Positions 1 to 7,249 of a DNA stretch of 29,447 nt are shown here, piece after piece (the first letter of the stretch is position 1; every line of letters starts with the position of its first letter). This DNA is from a virus, in the IMG/VR virus record IMGVR_UViG_3300023172_000132, positions 1 to 29,447 of that record. One strand, 5' to 3'. The notes beneath the pieces are model-generated. The model had not been told where the DNA came from. It saw only the letters and a program-made list of their open reading frames with translations, and ran no database searches. The position numbers and the translations under genes were made by a program.

Positions 1-2
1 TG

Positions 3-608
3 CTTACACCTACAGATGTTGATCAGTTCCAAAAGGGTGATATGAAGGGTGACATGGGTCGTAAGCCTAAGGCACTAACAGCACTCGTGCGTAACACAGT
101 TAACATGATTGGTAGTTACAACGTGGGTATGGTGTGTACTAACCACACATACGCATCACAGGATATGTTTGATCCGGATGATAAGATTTCAGGCGGACAA
201 GGATTTATCTACGCTTCATCTATCGTGGTAGCAATGCGTAAATTAAAACTAAAAGAAGACGAAGATGGTAACAAGGTAACTGATGTGCGTGGTATTCGTG
301 CAGCCTGTAAGGTAATGAAGACACGTTACGCAAAACCGTTTGAATCAGTACAGGTTAAGATTCCATATGAAACAGGAATGGATCCATATAGTGGATTGGT
401 TGATCTTTTTGAAGCAAAAGGTTTACTGAAGAAAGATGGTAATCGACTTAAATACACTGACCTCAACGGAGAAGTGCATTTGGAATACAGAAAGGCATGG
501 GTTGGCGAAAAACTTGATATGATTATTAAGGACATTGCTAACAAGCCTGACATTGCAGAAGAAGTAGAAAACGTAGAGGTAGAAACAGAACCTGTCAATG
601 GAGAATAA
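3..608 (+). CDS. uvsX: UvsX RecA-like recombinase, C-terminal part (5' end outside window)
   Basis: Strand-exchange recombinase of the T4 UvsX/RecA family, which coats single-stranded DNA and drives recombination-dependent replication and repair. The frame is open to the left edge, so only the last 201 residues are visible and the internal ATG at 42 is not the start. The visible part has the RecA-core end: a hydrophobic strand ending in NHTYAS, then a glycine-rich segment (KISGGQGFIYASS) matching the DNA-binding loop 2 region, a basic strand (VAMRKLKLKED), and an acidic tail typical of UvsX. The P-loop lies outside. It overlaps or abuts the next small gene, and a UvsY-like gene follows. Arginine codons are mostly CGT, unlike the glycan genes downstream. 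Family is recognised from motif pattern and neighbours. Confidence 0.9.
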   Translation, partial: LTPTDVDQFQKGDMKGDMGRKPKALTALVRNTVNMIGSYNVGMVCTNHTYASQDMFDPDDKISGGQGFIYASSIVVAMRKLKLKEDEDGNKVTDVRGIRAACKVMKTRYAKPFESVQVKIPYETGMDPYSGLVDLFEAKGLLKKDGNRLKYTDLNGEVHLEYRKAWVGEKLDMIIKDIANKPDIAEEVENVEVETEPVNGE

Positions 609-615
609 AAAAACT

Positions 616-846
616 ATGACAACTGACTTGTTAGCAGATCTATGGAATATAATGAGCGTACATGTTCCGGAAAAAAATAAATCGGATGTTGCGCAAGAAT
701 TCATTAACACTTTATTAGATTATGGAGTGGAAGAATCTTTGATCGAAGGACTATTGGGTGTGGATACATATCTTGATAGTGCGATTGAATATTCAATTGA
801 TCAAGAAGATCATGAAAATGATATAATTGATGATGAATGGAATTAA
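616..846 (+). CDS. Small conserved phage protein between uvsX and uvsY-like gene
   Basis: A 76-residue acidic protein of unknown function. It is mostly predicted helix, with the pattern DLLADLWNIM near the start and DTYLDSAIEYSID near the end, and closes with an acidic tail. I start it at ATG 616 because GGAGAA at 600-605 is placed upstream as a ribosome binding site; ATG 598, inside uvsX, would add six residues. From memory, similar short proteins sit beside uvsX in marine T4-like phages, but I cannot name the function. Its position between the recombinase and its putative mediator suggests a role in recombination, which is inference only. Confidence 0.7.
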   Translation: MTTDLLADLWNIMSVHVPEKNKSDVAQEFINTLLDYGVEESLIEGLLGVDTYLDSAIEYSIDQEDHENDIIDDEWN

Positions 847-849
847 CAT

Positions 850-1308
850 ATGGTAAATTGGTACGATAAAGTTTCTAAAGATATTTCAACTATACCAGAC
901 GCTATAAAGTATTTTGAGGATCAATTAATTGAAGCCAAGAAAGAAACAAACATAACTGGTAGGATTGAAAGAGCAGCATCGACCATGCCCTCCATAGTTG
1001 AAACCCGTTTCAGCCAATTACAGGAAATTGAAGCAATACTGGAGTATCTTAATATTGAATTAAGAAGATTACGTGCTTCACATTTCAGAAAATATGTTGA
1101 AAACTATCAAAGACAATTAAGTTCGAGAGATGCTGAAAAATTTGTTGACGGTGAGGCAGATGTTGTTGATTTTGAAAAAATTATCAACGAGTTTGCCCTC
1201 ATTCGTAACAAATGGCTTGGCATTATCAAGGGACTTGACATCAAGCAATGGCAACTCTCGAACATAGTGAAACTTAGAACAAGCGGCCTCGAAGACGCAA
1301 GTCTATAA
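850..1308 (+). CDS. uvsY: UvsY-like recombination mediator
   Basis: Probable 152-residue counterpart of T4 UvsY (137 aa), which helps UvsX displace the single-strand binding protein and load on ssDNA. The protein is almost entirely helical, with a conserved-looking core (LEYLNIELRRLR, then SSRDAEKFVDGEADVVDFE) and a basic C-terminal helix ending in WQLSNIVKLR. T4 UvsY has a comparable C-terminal segment after a tryptophan-containing helix. The assignment rests on size, composition, this pattern and position two genes after uvsX. There are no catalytic motifs. Its stop overlaps, tail to tail, the minus-strand gene that follows, leaving no room for a separate terminator. Confidence 0.7.
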   Translation: MVNWYDKVSKDISTIPDAIKYFEDQLIEAKKETNITGRIERAASTMPSIVETRFSQLQEIEAILEYLNIELRRLRASHFRKYVENYQRQLSSRDAEKFVDGEADVVDFEKIINEFALIRNKWLGIIKGLDIKQWQLSNIVKLRTSGLEDASL

Positions 1309-1713
1309 TTTACCTTCTTCCCTTAATTTTTTTCTAATATCGGTAGCACTGATGCTGTGAATTTCTTCACCTAAGTCGTGCTGTGTATATGTATAACCCA
1401 CACCTCGACCATATGAGATATCTACTATGTTAGGAACTTTCATAATAATATAATCTTCATTTTCACGGAAGTCCTCTTTCCACAACGCATCGATAATATT
1501 ATTCTTTACCTGTTCCCATTCAAAAGGATTATCATTTTGTGCTATGGTTCTTCCTGCTCCGGCATCTTCTCCAACGATACCTCCAACATCTCTTACCATG
1601 ATTACTACCTGACCAGTTTCAGCATATGCCTTTTTAAACAATGCTGTGTGGCCTGGGTGCCACGGTTGCCATCTACCTAACATCTCCGTAGTTGGCTTCT
1701 TCCAATCAAACAT
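1303..1713 (-). CDS. Cytidylyltransferase-like nucleotidylyltransferase
   Basis: A 136-residue HxGH-class nucleotidylyltransferase, the family that joins CMP or AMP to phosphorylated small molecules (for example glycerol phosphate, phosphopantetheine, sugar phosphates). The signature HPGH is at residues 19-22, preceded by GRWQPW, and the second nucleotide-binding signature ISATDIR is at 121-127, as in NadM/CoaD-like enzymes. Start ATG 1713 has AGAGGT just upstream. It follows a P-loop kinase gene on the same strand with a 2-bp gap, so the two probably act in sequence: phosphorylation of a precursor, then nucleotidyl activation. The substrate is not readable. The gene is convergent with the uvsY-like gene. 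Confidence 0.8.
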   Translation of the reverse strand: MFDWKKPTTEMLGRWQPWHPGHTALFKKAYAETGQVVIMVRDVGGIVGEDAGAGRTIAQNDNPFEWEQVKNNIIDALWKEDFRENEDYIIMKVPNIVDISYGRGVGYTYTQHDLGEEIHSISATDIRKKLREEGKL

Positions 1714-1715
1714 GT

Positions 1716-2147
1716 TTACCTCTGTTGTTTTTGCATGTAGTTTTTTACAACTTCTACCAGTTGAATATGAGTATCCTTAAACCATTCGGCTACATGATAA
1801 TCATACTGCCCTTTTTCTAAAGGCACAAACATTTTATTTGTGTCTTCGAATCTTCCTTCCTTAATGGTATCCATCCATACGACATAATCAGCACCAAACT
1901 CGTCACGTGCCTTTGGTGTAGGTGCTACAAAATCTGCCACACAGATTCTTCCTGCCTTAACAATACCATCAGCAAGATATTTCATGCGCTGTGCTTGTCT
2001 GATACGACCTTCGGGTGTAAAATCCCAATCATCATATTCAGTTCTAACAGCATCAGCATTGATCCATACAGCATTAATTAGTTTGGCAAATGGTTCTGCG
2101 AGCGTTGTCTTTCCGCTTCCAGGTAAACCACATATAAGAATTTTCAT
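1716..2147 (-). CDS. P-loop kinase resembling adenylylsulfate (APS) kinase
   Basis: A 143-residue small-molecule kinase. The Walker A motif GLPGSGKTT is at residues 7-15, followed by INADAVR (a CysC-like substrate-binding segment), an ADFVAPTP segment matching the SPFRAxR region of APS kinase, and a WMDTI strand. It is shorter than bacterial CysC (about 200 aa) and lacks some of the usual C-terminal region, so APS as substrate is uncertain; sugar or polyol kinases share this fold. Start ATG 2147 has AAAGGA at good spacing. It is the first gene of a two-gene minus-strand unit with the nucleotidylyltransferase and is divergent from the nucleotidylyltransferase/cupin fusion. Confidence 0.78.
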   Translation of the reverse strand: MKILICGLPGSGKTTLAEPFAKLINAVWINADAVRTEYDDWDFTPEGRIRQAQRMKYLADGIVKAGRICVADFVAPTPKARDEFGADYVVWMDTIKEGRFEDTNKMFVPLEKGQYDYHVAEWFKDTHIQLVEVVKNYMQKQQR

Positions 2148-2169
2148 ATTTTGATCCTTTTCACTTCTG

Positions 2170-2177
2170 TATTTACC
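2170..2177 (-). promoter_or_regulatory. T4-late-type promoter box (minus)
   Basis: GGTAAATA, read on the minus strand, matches the T4 late box TATAAATA at 6 of 8 positions. It lies about 23 bases before the kinase start at 2147. The expected transcript would carry a short leader with the AAAGGA ribosome binding site. It sits back to back with the plus-strand box at 2192. Confidence 0.4.
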
Positions 2178-2191
2178 AAATTAACTGCGTA

Positions 2192-2199
2192 CATAAATA
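2192..2199 (+). promoter_or_regulatory. T4-late-type promoter box (plus)
   Basis: CATAAATA differs from the T4 late box TATAAATA at one position. Five bases separate it from the ATG at 2205. T4 late transcripts start about six bases after the box, so initiation would fall at or next to the start codon. No clear ribosome binding site is seen upstream of this ATG. Confidence 0.5.
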
Positions 2200-2204
2200 T
2201 AAGC

Positions 2205-2972
2205 ATGAAAACGATTGTATTGGTAACTGGCGGCTTTGATCCGCTACATTCAGGACACATTGCATATTTCAAGGCTGCAAAAATCTTAGGTGATAGGCTT
2301 ATTGTAGGTTTGAATTCAGACGAGTGGTTAGAGCGCAAGAAGGGAAGAGCATTTATGCCTTGGAATGAGCGCCTTACTATTGTGAATAATTTGGAAATGG
2401 TTGATGAAACTTTTACATTTGTCGATGACGATGGTACAGCAAAGAATTTTATACGACAGGTAAGAGCGCACTACCCAGATGCACATTTAGTATTTGCTAA
2501 TGGAGGAGACAGAACTGCTAACAACATTCCAGAAATGGATGTAGAAGATGATAATCTATCATTTGAATTTGGTATTGGCGGCGAAGATAAAAAGAATTCG
2601 AGCAGTTGGATCTTAACCGAATGGAAGGCTCCAAAGACCGAAAGACAATGGGGTTATTATAGAGTGTTACATGAGTATGGTAATAAAGTAAAGGTTAAAG
2701 AATTAACTGTTGACCCAGGAAAGACTCTCAGCATGCAGAGACACAAGGACCGTGCTGAACATTGGTTCGTTGCGAAAGGAACAGCCACAGTCTATACCAT
2801 AGACACACAATCTACAGATTATGAATTGCACGGAACCTACAAGGAACACGAATCATTACACATAGATAACATGCAATGGCACATGCTTGCCAATGAAACT
2901 GATCAACCATTACAGGTTGTTGAAATTCAATACGGTGAAAACTGTGTTGAAGAGGATATTCAAAGAAAATGA
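2205..2972 (+). CDS. Fusion: cytidylyltransferase-like domain plus mannose-6-phosphate isomerase-type cupin
   Basis: A 255-residue two-domain protein. Residues 1-145 form a nucleotidylyltransferase domain with GGFDPLHSGH (HxGH at 15-18), as in glycerol-3-phosphate cytidylyltransferase or the nucleotidyl domain of HldE, ending in a SSSWIL segment that resembles the ISSTxI signature. Residues 150-255 match the cupin of type II mannose-6-phosphate isomerase: WGYYRVL, VKELTVDPGKTLSMQRHKDRAEHW, and a VVEIQYGENCVEEDI tail. In bacteria that cupin is usually fused to GDP-mannose pyrophosphorylase, so a different nucleotidyl partner is unusual. Start chosen at ATG 2205, just before the HxGH strand; the frame extends 18 codons upstream without support. 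It overlaps the first KpsS-like gene by 4 bp. Likely role: making an activated sugar or polyol. Confidence 0.83.
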   Translation: MKTIVLVTGGFDPLHSGHIAYFKAAKILGDRLIVGLNSDEWLERKKGRAFMPWNERLTIVNNLEMVDETFTFVDDDGTAKNFIRQVRAHYPDAHLVFANGGDRTANNIPEMDVEDDNLSFEFGIGGEDKKNSSSWILTEWKAPKTERQWGYYRVLHEYGNKVKVKELTVDPGKTLSMQRHKDRAEHWFVAKGTATVYTIDTQSTDYELHGTYKEHESLHIDNMQWHMLANETDQPLQVVEIQYGENCVEEDIQRK

Positions 2973-3772
2973 AAAATTGGATTTTTCTAAGTAAAGAAAA
3001 AAAGGATCCTTATGTAAACATGTTTGCACAAGGTTGTGGAACCAGTGTGATTGATTCAAACAAGTTTAAATACAACGACGAAGAAATGGAACCAATAGTC
3101 CTAAGAGGAATTCTTAAGAAAAAAATTATTCATAAGTGTTGGGAAAACGGTAGAGATTTTTATTACATTGATACTGGCTATTGGGGTAATGAAAGAACAA
3201 AAACTAATCCTAATGGCTGGAAGTATTGGCATAGAATTGTTAAAAATGATCTACAGCACGGCGAAATAAAAGAAAGACCGAGCGATAGATTTGAATTTTT
3301 TAATAAAAAATTTAGACCTTGGAAAAAGACAGGTAGAAAAATACTTGTTGCTGCTCCGGACGAAAAACCTTGTAAATTTTATGGTATTAATCTTGATGAT
3401 TGGATTGCAACAACAGTTGATACAATAAAAAGAAATACTGATAGGCCTGTAGAAATTAGACAAAGAACTAAACAGAGAATTGATAGATTAAACGATAGTT
3501 TAGAATCTGCACTTGACAATGATGTATTTGCATTAGTAACTTATAATTCAAATGCTGCCGTTGAATCGATATTCCATGGAATACCAGTTTTTACATTAGC
3601 ACCAGCAAATGCTGCAAAACCAGTTGGGCTGAGTGACTTAACAAAAATAAACGAGCCTTACTATCCGGACAAGGATAAATTACATGCGTGGGGATGCCAT
3701 TTATCATATGGACAATTTCACGTTAGTGAATTAAGTTCTGGTAAGGCAAAAAGAATACTGGAGGAACAATGA
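2969..3772 (+). CDS. KpsS/KpsC-like putative glycosyltransferase, paralogue 1 (subfamily A)
   Basis: A 267-residue member of a six-copy family in this window. The C-terminal half carries the capsule-synthesis (GT-B-like) signature YNSNAAVESIFHGIPVF at about 192-208, followed by a PYYPD segment and YGQFHVSEL..GKA near the end. The N-terminal half has the block RDFYYIDTGY, then WHRIVKN and PSDR, shared with the copies at 4451 and 5224. These three form subfamily A, which lacks the RPHP motif seen in the other three. Predicted role: sugar transfer in glycan assembly; donor and acceptor unknown. Every arginine codon I read here is AGA or AGG. It overlaps its neighbours by 4 bp on both sides. Confidence 0.72.
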   Translation: MKNWIFLSKEKKDPYVNMFAQGCGTSVIDSNKFKYNDEEMEPIVLRGILKKKIIHKCWENGRDFYYIDTGYWGNERTKTNPNGWKYWHRIVKNDLQHGEIKERPSDRFEFFNKKFRPWKKTGRKILVAAPDEKPCKFYGINLDDWIATTVDTIKRNTDRPVEIRQRTKQRIDRLNDSLESALDNDVFALVTYNSNAAVESIFHGIPVFTLAPANAAKPVGLSDLTKINEPYYPDKDKLHAWGCHLSYGQFHVSELSSGKAKRILEEQ

Positions 3773-4449
3773 AAGTATTTGTAGGATATGATCCAAGAGA
3801 GGATATTGCTTATCAAGTTTGTAAACACAGCATTGTAAGCAGAAACAAGGATGTGGAAGTACGTCCACTAATACAAAAAGATCTAAGAGAACAAGGATAC
3901 TATGATAGGCCTATTGATAAATTAGCATCAACAGAATTTACCTTTACAAGATTCCTCGTTCCTGAACTGTCTAACTTTAATGGCTGGGCATTGTTTATGG
4001 ACTGCGATATGATTTTACAAACGGATATTGCAGAATTATTTGCGCAGGCCGACGACAAGTATGCAGTAATGTGCGTTAAACACGATTATGCACCAAAAGA
4101 AGGTGTTAAGATGGACGGAAAGGCACAAACAGTATATCCAAGAAAAAATTGGTCCAGTGTGATGTTATTCAATTGTGGGCATCCAAGTAATCAAAATCTA
4201 AACGTGGAATTGATTAATGATCCTGAAATAACAGGAAAGTACCTACACAGGTTTAGTTGGTTAAAAGATGAAGAAATAGGCGAACTAAAACCAGAATGGA
4301 ATTGGCTGGCGGGTTGGTATAAGGAACCAGATGATGGTAAACCTAAGTTAATACACTATACCGAAGGCGGACCTTGGTTTGAAAATTACAGAACCTGTGA
4401 ATATCATAAAGAGTGGAAAAAAGAACTCTACGATATGATGGAAGGATAG
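3769..4449 (+). CDS. GT8-like glycosyltransferase
   Basis: A 226-residue GT-A fold glycosyltransferase resembling family 8 (LgtC/RfaJ type), which transfers a sugar from a nucleotide-sugar donor using a metal ion. The N-terminus MKVFVGYDPRED is a typical nucleotide-binding start. The metal-binding DxD is DCD at 78-80 within WALFMDCDMIL. The C-terminal HYTEGGPW at 196-203 corresponds to the HxxGxxKPW motif of GT8. It is shorter than cellular GT8 enzymes (about 300 aa) but the key motifs are present. It lies between two KpsS-like paralogues, overlapping the first by 4 bp and 1 bp from the second, so it probably works on the same glycan. Confidence 0.85.
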   Translation: MKVFVGYDPREDIAYQVCKHSIVSRNKDVEVRPLIQKDLREQGYYDRPIDKLASTEFTFTRFLVPELSNFNGWALFMDCDMILQTDIAELFAQADDKYAVMCVKHDYAPKEGVKMDGKAQTVYPRKNWSSVMLFNCGHPSNQNLNVELINDPEITGKYLHRFSWLKDEEIGELKPEWNWLAGWYKEPDDGKPKLIHYTEGGPWFENYRTCEYHKEWKKELYDMMEG

Positions 4450-4450
4450 A

Positions 4451-5227
4451 ATGAAAGATAGATCGCTTGAAGAATCGTTAGTGGTTGGTTCAAAAGGAAA
4501 GTTTACTACCGATCCTGAAGAAAAAGATAAACCTTTAGTTGTTAGGGGAGTCATCAAGAAGGATCACGTAAACAGATGTATAGACATTAATAGAGATTTT
4601 TACTATATTGATACAGGATATGTTGGAAACTTTCCAAGTCCTGGAAATCCAAGCGGTAAAAAGGTTTGGCATAGAGTTGTAAAAAACGAAAATCAATTGT
4701 CCACGATAAGAAATGTTCCATCGGATCGCTGGGATGCATTGGCTAAACAGGATCCTCGACTTACTTGGAAGGGTTGGAAAAACTATAATAAAAAAATATT
4801 ATTAGTAATGCCTAATCCCAAGGCTTGCAAGTATTATAACTTTGATTATGATACCTGGGTAGCAGAAACAGAACAAAAAATAAAACAGTATAGTGATCTT
4901 CCTGTCGAAGTTAGAATTAAGGGAGCAAGAAGCGAAAGAAATAAGGGTTACACAATTTATGATGCATTTGATAGTGGAGTTTATGCTACCGTTGCTTTTA
5001 ACAGCATAGCGGCTCTTGAATCTGTACTATATGGTATTCCAGCATTTGTTAGCGTTCCCTGTGCGGCAAGTCCTTTAGCATCCACTGACCTTTCTCAGTT
5101 ATCAAACCCGTACAAGCCAGATCAACAAACCATACTAAAACAATGTTACAATATTGCATACGGACAGTTTACCATACAGGAAATTGAAAGCGGTAAGGCT
5201 GTAGAACTAATAGAAAGATACTCATGA
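4451..5227 (+). CDS. KpsS/KpsC-like putative glycosyltransferase, paralogue 2 (subfamily A)
   Basis: A 258-residue protein closely patterned on the product of the gene at 2969. It has RGVIKKDHVNRC, RDFYYIDTGYVGN, KVWHRVVKN and PSDRWDAL in the N-terminal half, then FNSIAALESVLYGIPAF and DLSQLSNPYKPD, and ends with YGQFTIQEIESGKA. The predicted donor-site HP motif is replaced by VEVRIKGARSER. It probably arose by tandem duplication around the intervening GT8-like gene. The start ATG 4451 follows the preceding stop by one base, with GGAAGG just upstream as ribosome binding site. Function as glycosyltransferase is inferred from the C-terminal motif only. Confidence 0.7.
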   Translation: MKDRSLEESLVVGSKGKFTTDPEEKDKPLVVRGVIKKDHVNRCIDINRDFYYIDTGYVGNFPSPGNPSGKKVWHRVVKNENQLSTIRNVPSDRWDALAKQDPRLTWKGWKNYNKKILLVMPNPKACKYYNFDYDTWVAETEQKIKQYSDLPVEVRIKGARSERNKGYTIYDAFDSGVYATVAFNSIAALESVLYGIPAFVSVPCAASPLASTDLSQLSNPYKPDQQTILKQCYNIAYGQFTIQEIESGKAVELIERYS

Positions 5228-6339
5228 AATTATTATTGAACAACAAAGAAATTGCACATTTCTTAAACTCATTATTATCATACAGCGGATATGTTAGACA
5301 GTATGAAATACAAACAAGATACATGTCCACGTTTCTTGATCTATGGGTTGGTAAAAGAAACAAGCAAATCGAAAGAGGGAAAGCCGAACCCTTAACCAAG
5401 GAAGAAAAGAAACAGTTCAAAGATAAATTACAAAAATCAATTAGACAGGATTTGAAAGAATACATTGATACCGTAACAACTACAATGCAGGATAAGAAGG
5501 TAGAAAACTTTCATAAAATACACACCTGCATTGAACAGTTCGTTGAAAAATTTGGTGAAGAGAAAATTTTTGAAGCATATAAGAACAGTAAATTTCGTGA
5601 ATTTGTAAAGGCAACTGGATTTAACATAGATCCCAATGCTCAGTTAATGAGAAGAAAAAACTTTACAAACTACGAAGAAGATTGTCTAATAAGAAATACA
5701 GTTGGTAACGAAGAATTGCTTGTCACCAAGATTGATAAGAAATATCCTTTTTGGTTTATTGATAGTGGATACACAAACTTTCTTGAGCCTAATAAAAAAT
5801 GGCACAGGCTCGTAAGGAATCATCTACACTACGGAGAGTATTTCCAAGCACCCACAGATAGGCTGGGCATTTTTAACAAATATCCCACTGATTGGAGAAA
5901 AGACGGAGATATAATTTATATTATTGAACCTGGACCCTTTGCAGCAAGTATTTTTCATTGCGATTTAAAAACTTGGAAGTATGATGTTGAAAAAGAACTT
6001 AGAAAATATACTGACAAGAAAATAAAATTTAGAGAAAAGAAGCCTCTGAGAGAAAGAACAAATCTTTTTGAAGAACTTAAAAATGATGATTATTATTGTG
6101 TGATCAGCATTAATTCAAATGCAGCAACAGAAGCCATTTGGGCAGGAGTTCCTGCAATCACTCTTGATAAACACGTAACAAATCCTGTGACCAAGAGCAG
6201 TCTTTCTGACATAAATGATTTATACTACGGTCCATTGGGCAATTGGTTAGCATTTCTAAGTTATAATCAATTTACCAAAGAAGAATTAATGAATGGCACA
6301 GCACATAAGTTAGTGAGTAAGTATAATGCCTCAGTATAA
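5224..6339 (+). CDS. KpsS/KpsC-like putative glycosyltransferase with extra N-terminal helical domain, paralogue 3 (subfamily A)
   Basis: At 371 residues this is the longest copy. About 130 extra N-terminal residues are charged and helical (for example LTKEEKKQFKDKLQKS), with no recognisable motif, and may serve as an oligomerisation or partner-binding region. From about residue 140 the subfamily A pattern appears: FWFIDSGYTN, KKWHRLVRNHLHYGEYFQAP, TDR, then INSNAATEAIWAGVPAI and SLSDINDLYYGPL, ending in YNQFTKEELMNGTA. The HP motif is absent (IKFREKKPLRERT in its place). It overlaps the preceding gene by 4 bp and the next by 14 bp. Confidence 0.68.
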   Translation: MKLLLNNKEIAHFLNSLLSYSGYVRQYEIQTRYMSTFLDLWVGKRNKQIERGKAEPLTKEEKKQFKDKLQKSIRQDLKEYIDTVTTTMQDKKVENFHKIHTCIEQFVEKFGEEKIFEAYKNSKFREFVKATGFNIDPNAQLMRRKNFTNYEEDCLIRNTVGNEELLVTKIDKKYPFWFIDSGYTNFLEPNKKWHRLVRNHLHYGEYFQAPTDRLGIFNKYPTDWRKDGDIIYIIEPGPFAASIFHCDLKTWKYDVEKELRKYTDKKIKFREKKPLRERTNLFEELKNDDYYCVISINSNAATEAIWAGVPAITLDKHVTNPVTKSSLSDINDLYYGPLGNWLAFLSYNQFTKEELMNGTAHKLVSKYNASV

Positions 6340-7249
6340 AGCAGTAGCATATATCAGCGGAATTCCTTCAAGGAATAATAATCCAGAAAAACCTATGATT
6401 CTTAATAACTTCATTGAAGGAGTTAACAAGAGTGGAGATATAGGAGTGTTACATCAGGGGTTTAATGTTATTGAAAGTGATGTTGCACTTATACAAGGAT
6501 TTGTACACGAACACGGTAAGACTGCTCCTCACCTTGTGTTAAGACAAAACGCAGTAAATTTTCAAAAGCAAAGAAATAAAAAATCTCTCATAGTTGACAG
6601 TAATTTATTTTTGTATGCAGATCCAGGCAATTCAAAAAGATATTTAAGATACAGTTTTGATGGAGTATTTCCAACAACAGGATTTTATTTTGATAAGGAT
6701 GTTGATCCAACAAGATGGCAAAAGATAAGTGCTAATCTAAGTTTACAACTTAAACCTTGGAGACAGAGTGGCGAACACATCTTGCTCTGTTTACAAAGGA
6801 ATGGTGGTTGGTCTATGAAGGGTCTTCACGTAATGCAATGGATGGACAGCATTATAACCGAAATTAGAAAATACAGCCAAAGACACATTATAGTGAGAGC
6901 GCATCCTGGAGATAAAAAATCACACACATATCTTCGTATCAATCATCCTAATGTTTCATTAAGCAACAAGCCTAACATTAAACACGATTTAGAAAAAGCA
7001 TGGGCAACTGTTGTATATAATAGTTCACCAAGTGTAGCAAGTATTATTGAGGGTGTACCTGCATTTATAACTGATCCTCAACCTGAATATAGCCAAAGCA
7101 AGGAAGTTGCTAATACGGATTTATCTAAAATAGAAAATCCAGAATTACCTGAAAGACAACAATGGATAGAAAAACTTGCCATGTGCCATTGGAACTTTGA
7201 TGAACTAAAAAGTGGCGAAGCGTGGCAATTTTTTAGAAAGTATCTTTAA
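6326..7249 (+). CDS. KpsS/KpsC-like putative glycosyltransferase, paralogue 4 (subfamily B)
   Basis: A 307-residue capsule-synthesis-like protein. It has the subfamily B features: EHILLCLQRNGGWS strand, IIVRAHPGDKK (the R-x-HP motif typical of KpsS/CDP-glycerol transferase-like GT-B enzymes), VYNSSPSVASIIEGVPAF, DLSKIENPELPERQQW and a C-terminal CHWNFDELKSGEAW. That C-terminal pattern is shared with the copies at 8531 and 15011. The start codon lies 14 bp inside the preceding gene. It is the last gene of the plus-strand block, and its stop overlaps the stop of the minus-strand gene at 7246 by 4 bp. Confidence 0.74.
   Translation: MPQYKAVAYISGIPSRNNNPEKPMILNNFIEGVNKSGDIGVLHQGFNVIESDVALIQGFVHEHGKTAPHLVLRQNAVNFQKQRNKKSLIVDSNLFLYADPGNSKRYLRYSFDGVFPTTGFYFDKDVDPTRWQKISANLSLQLKPWRQSGEHILLCLQRNGGWSMKGLHVMQWMDSIITEIRKYSQRHIIVRAHPGDKKSHTYLRINHPNVSLSNKPNIKHDLEKAWATVVYNSSPSVASIIEGVPAFITDPQPEYSQSKEVANTDLSKIENPELPERQQWIEKLAMCHWNFDELKSGEAWQFFRKYL

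Noticed and set aside
1303-1308. Terminator between convergent uvsY-like and nucleotidylyltransferase genes
   Set aside because: The coding regions overlap by six bases and I see no hairpin with a U-run there. The same holds for the convergent overlaps at 7246-7249 and 21161-21186.
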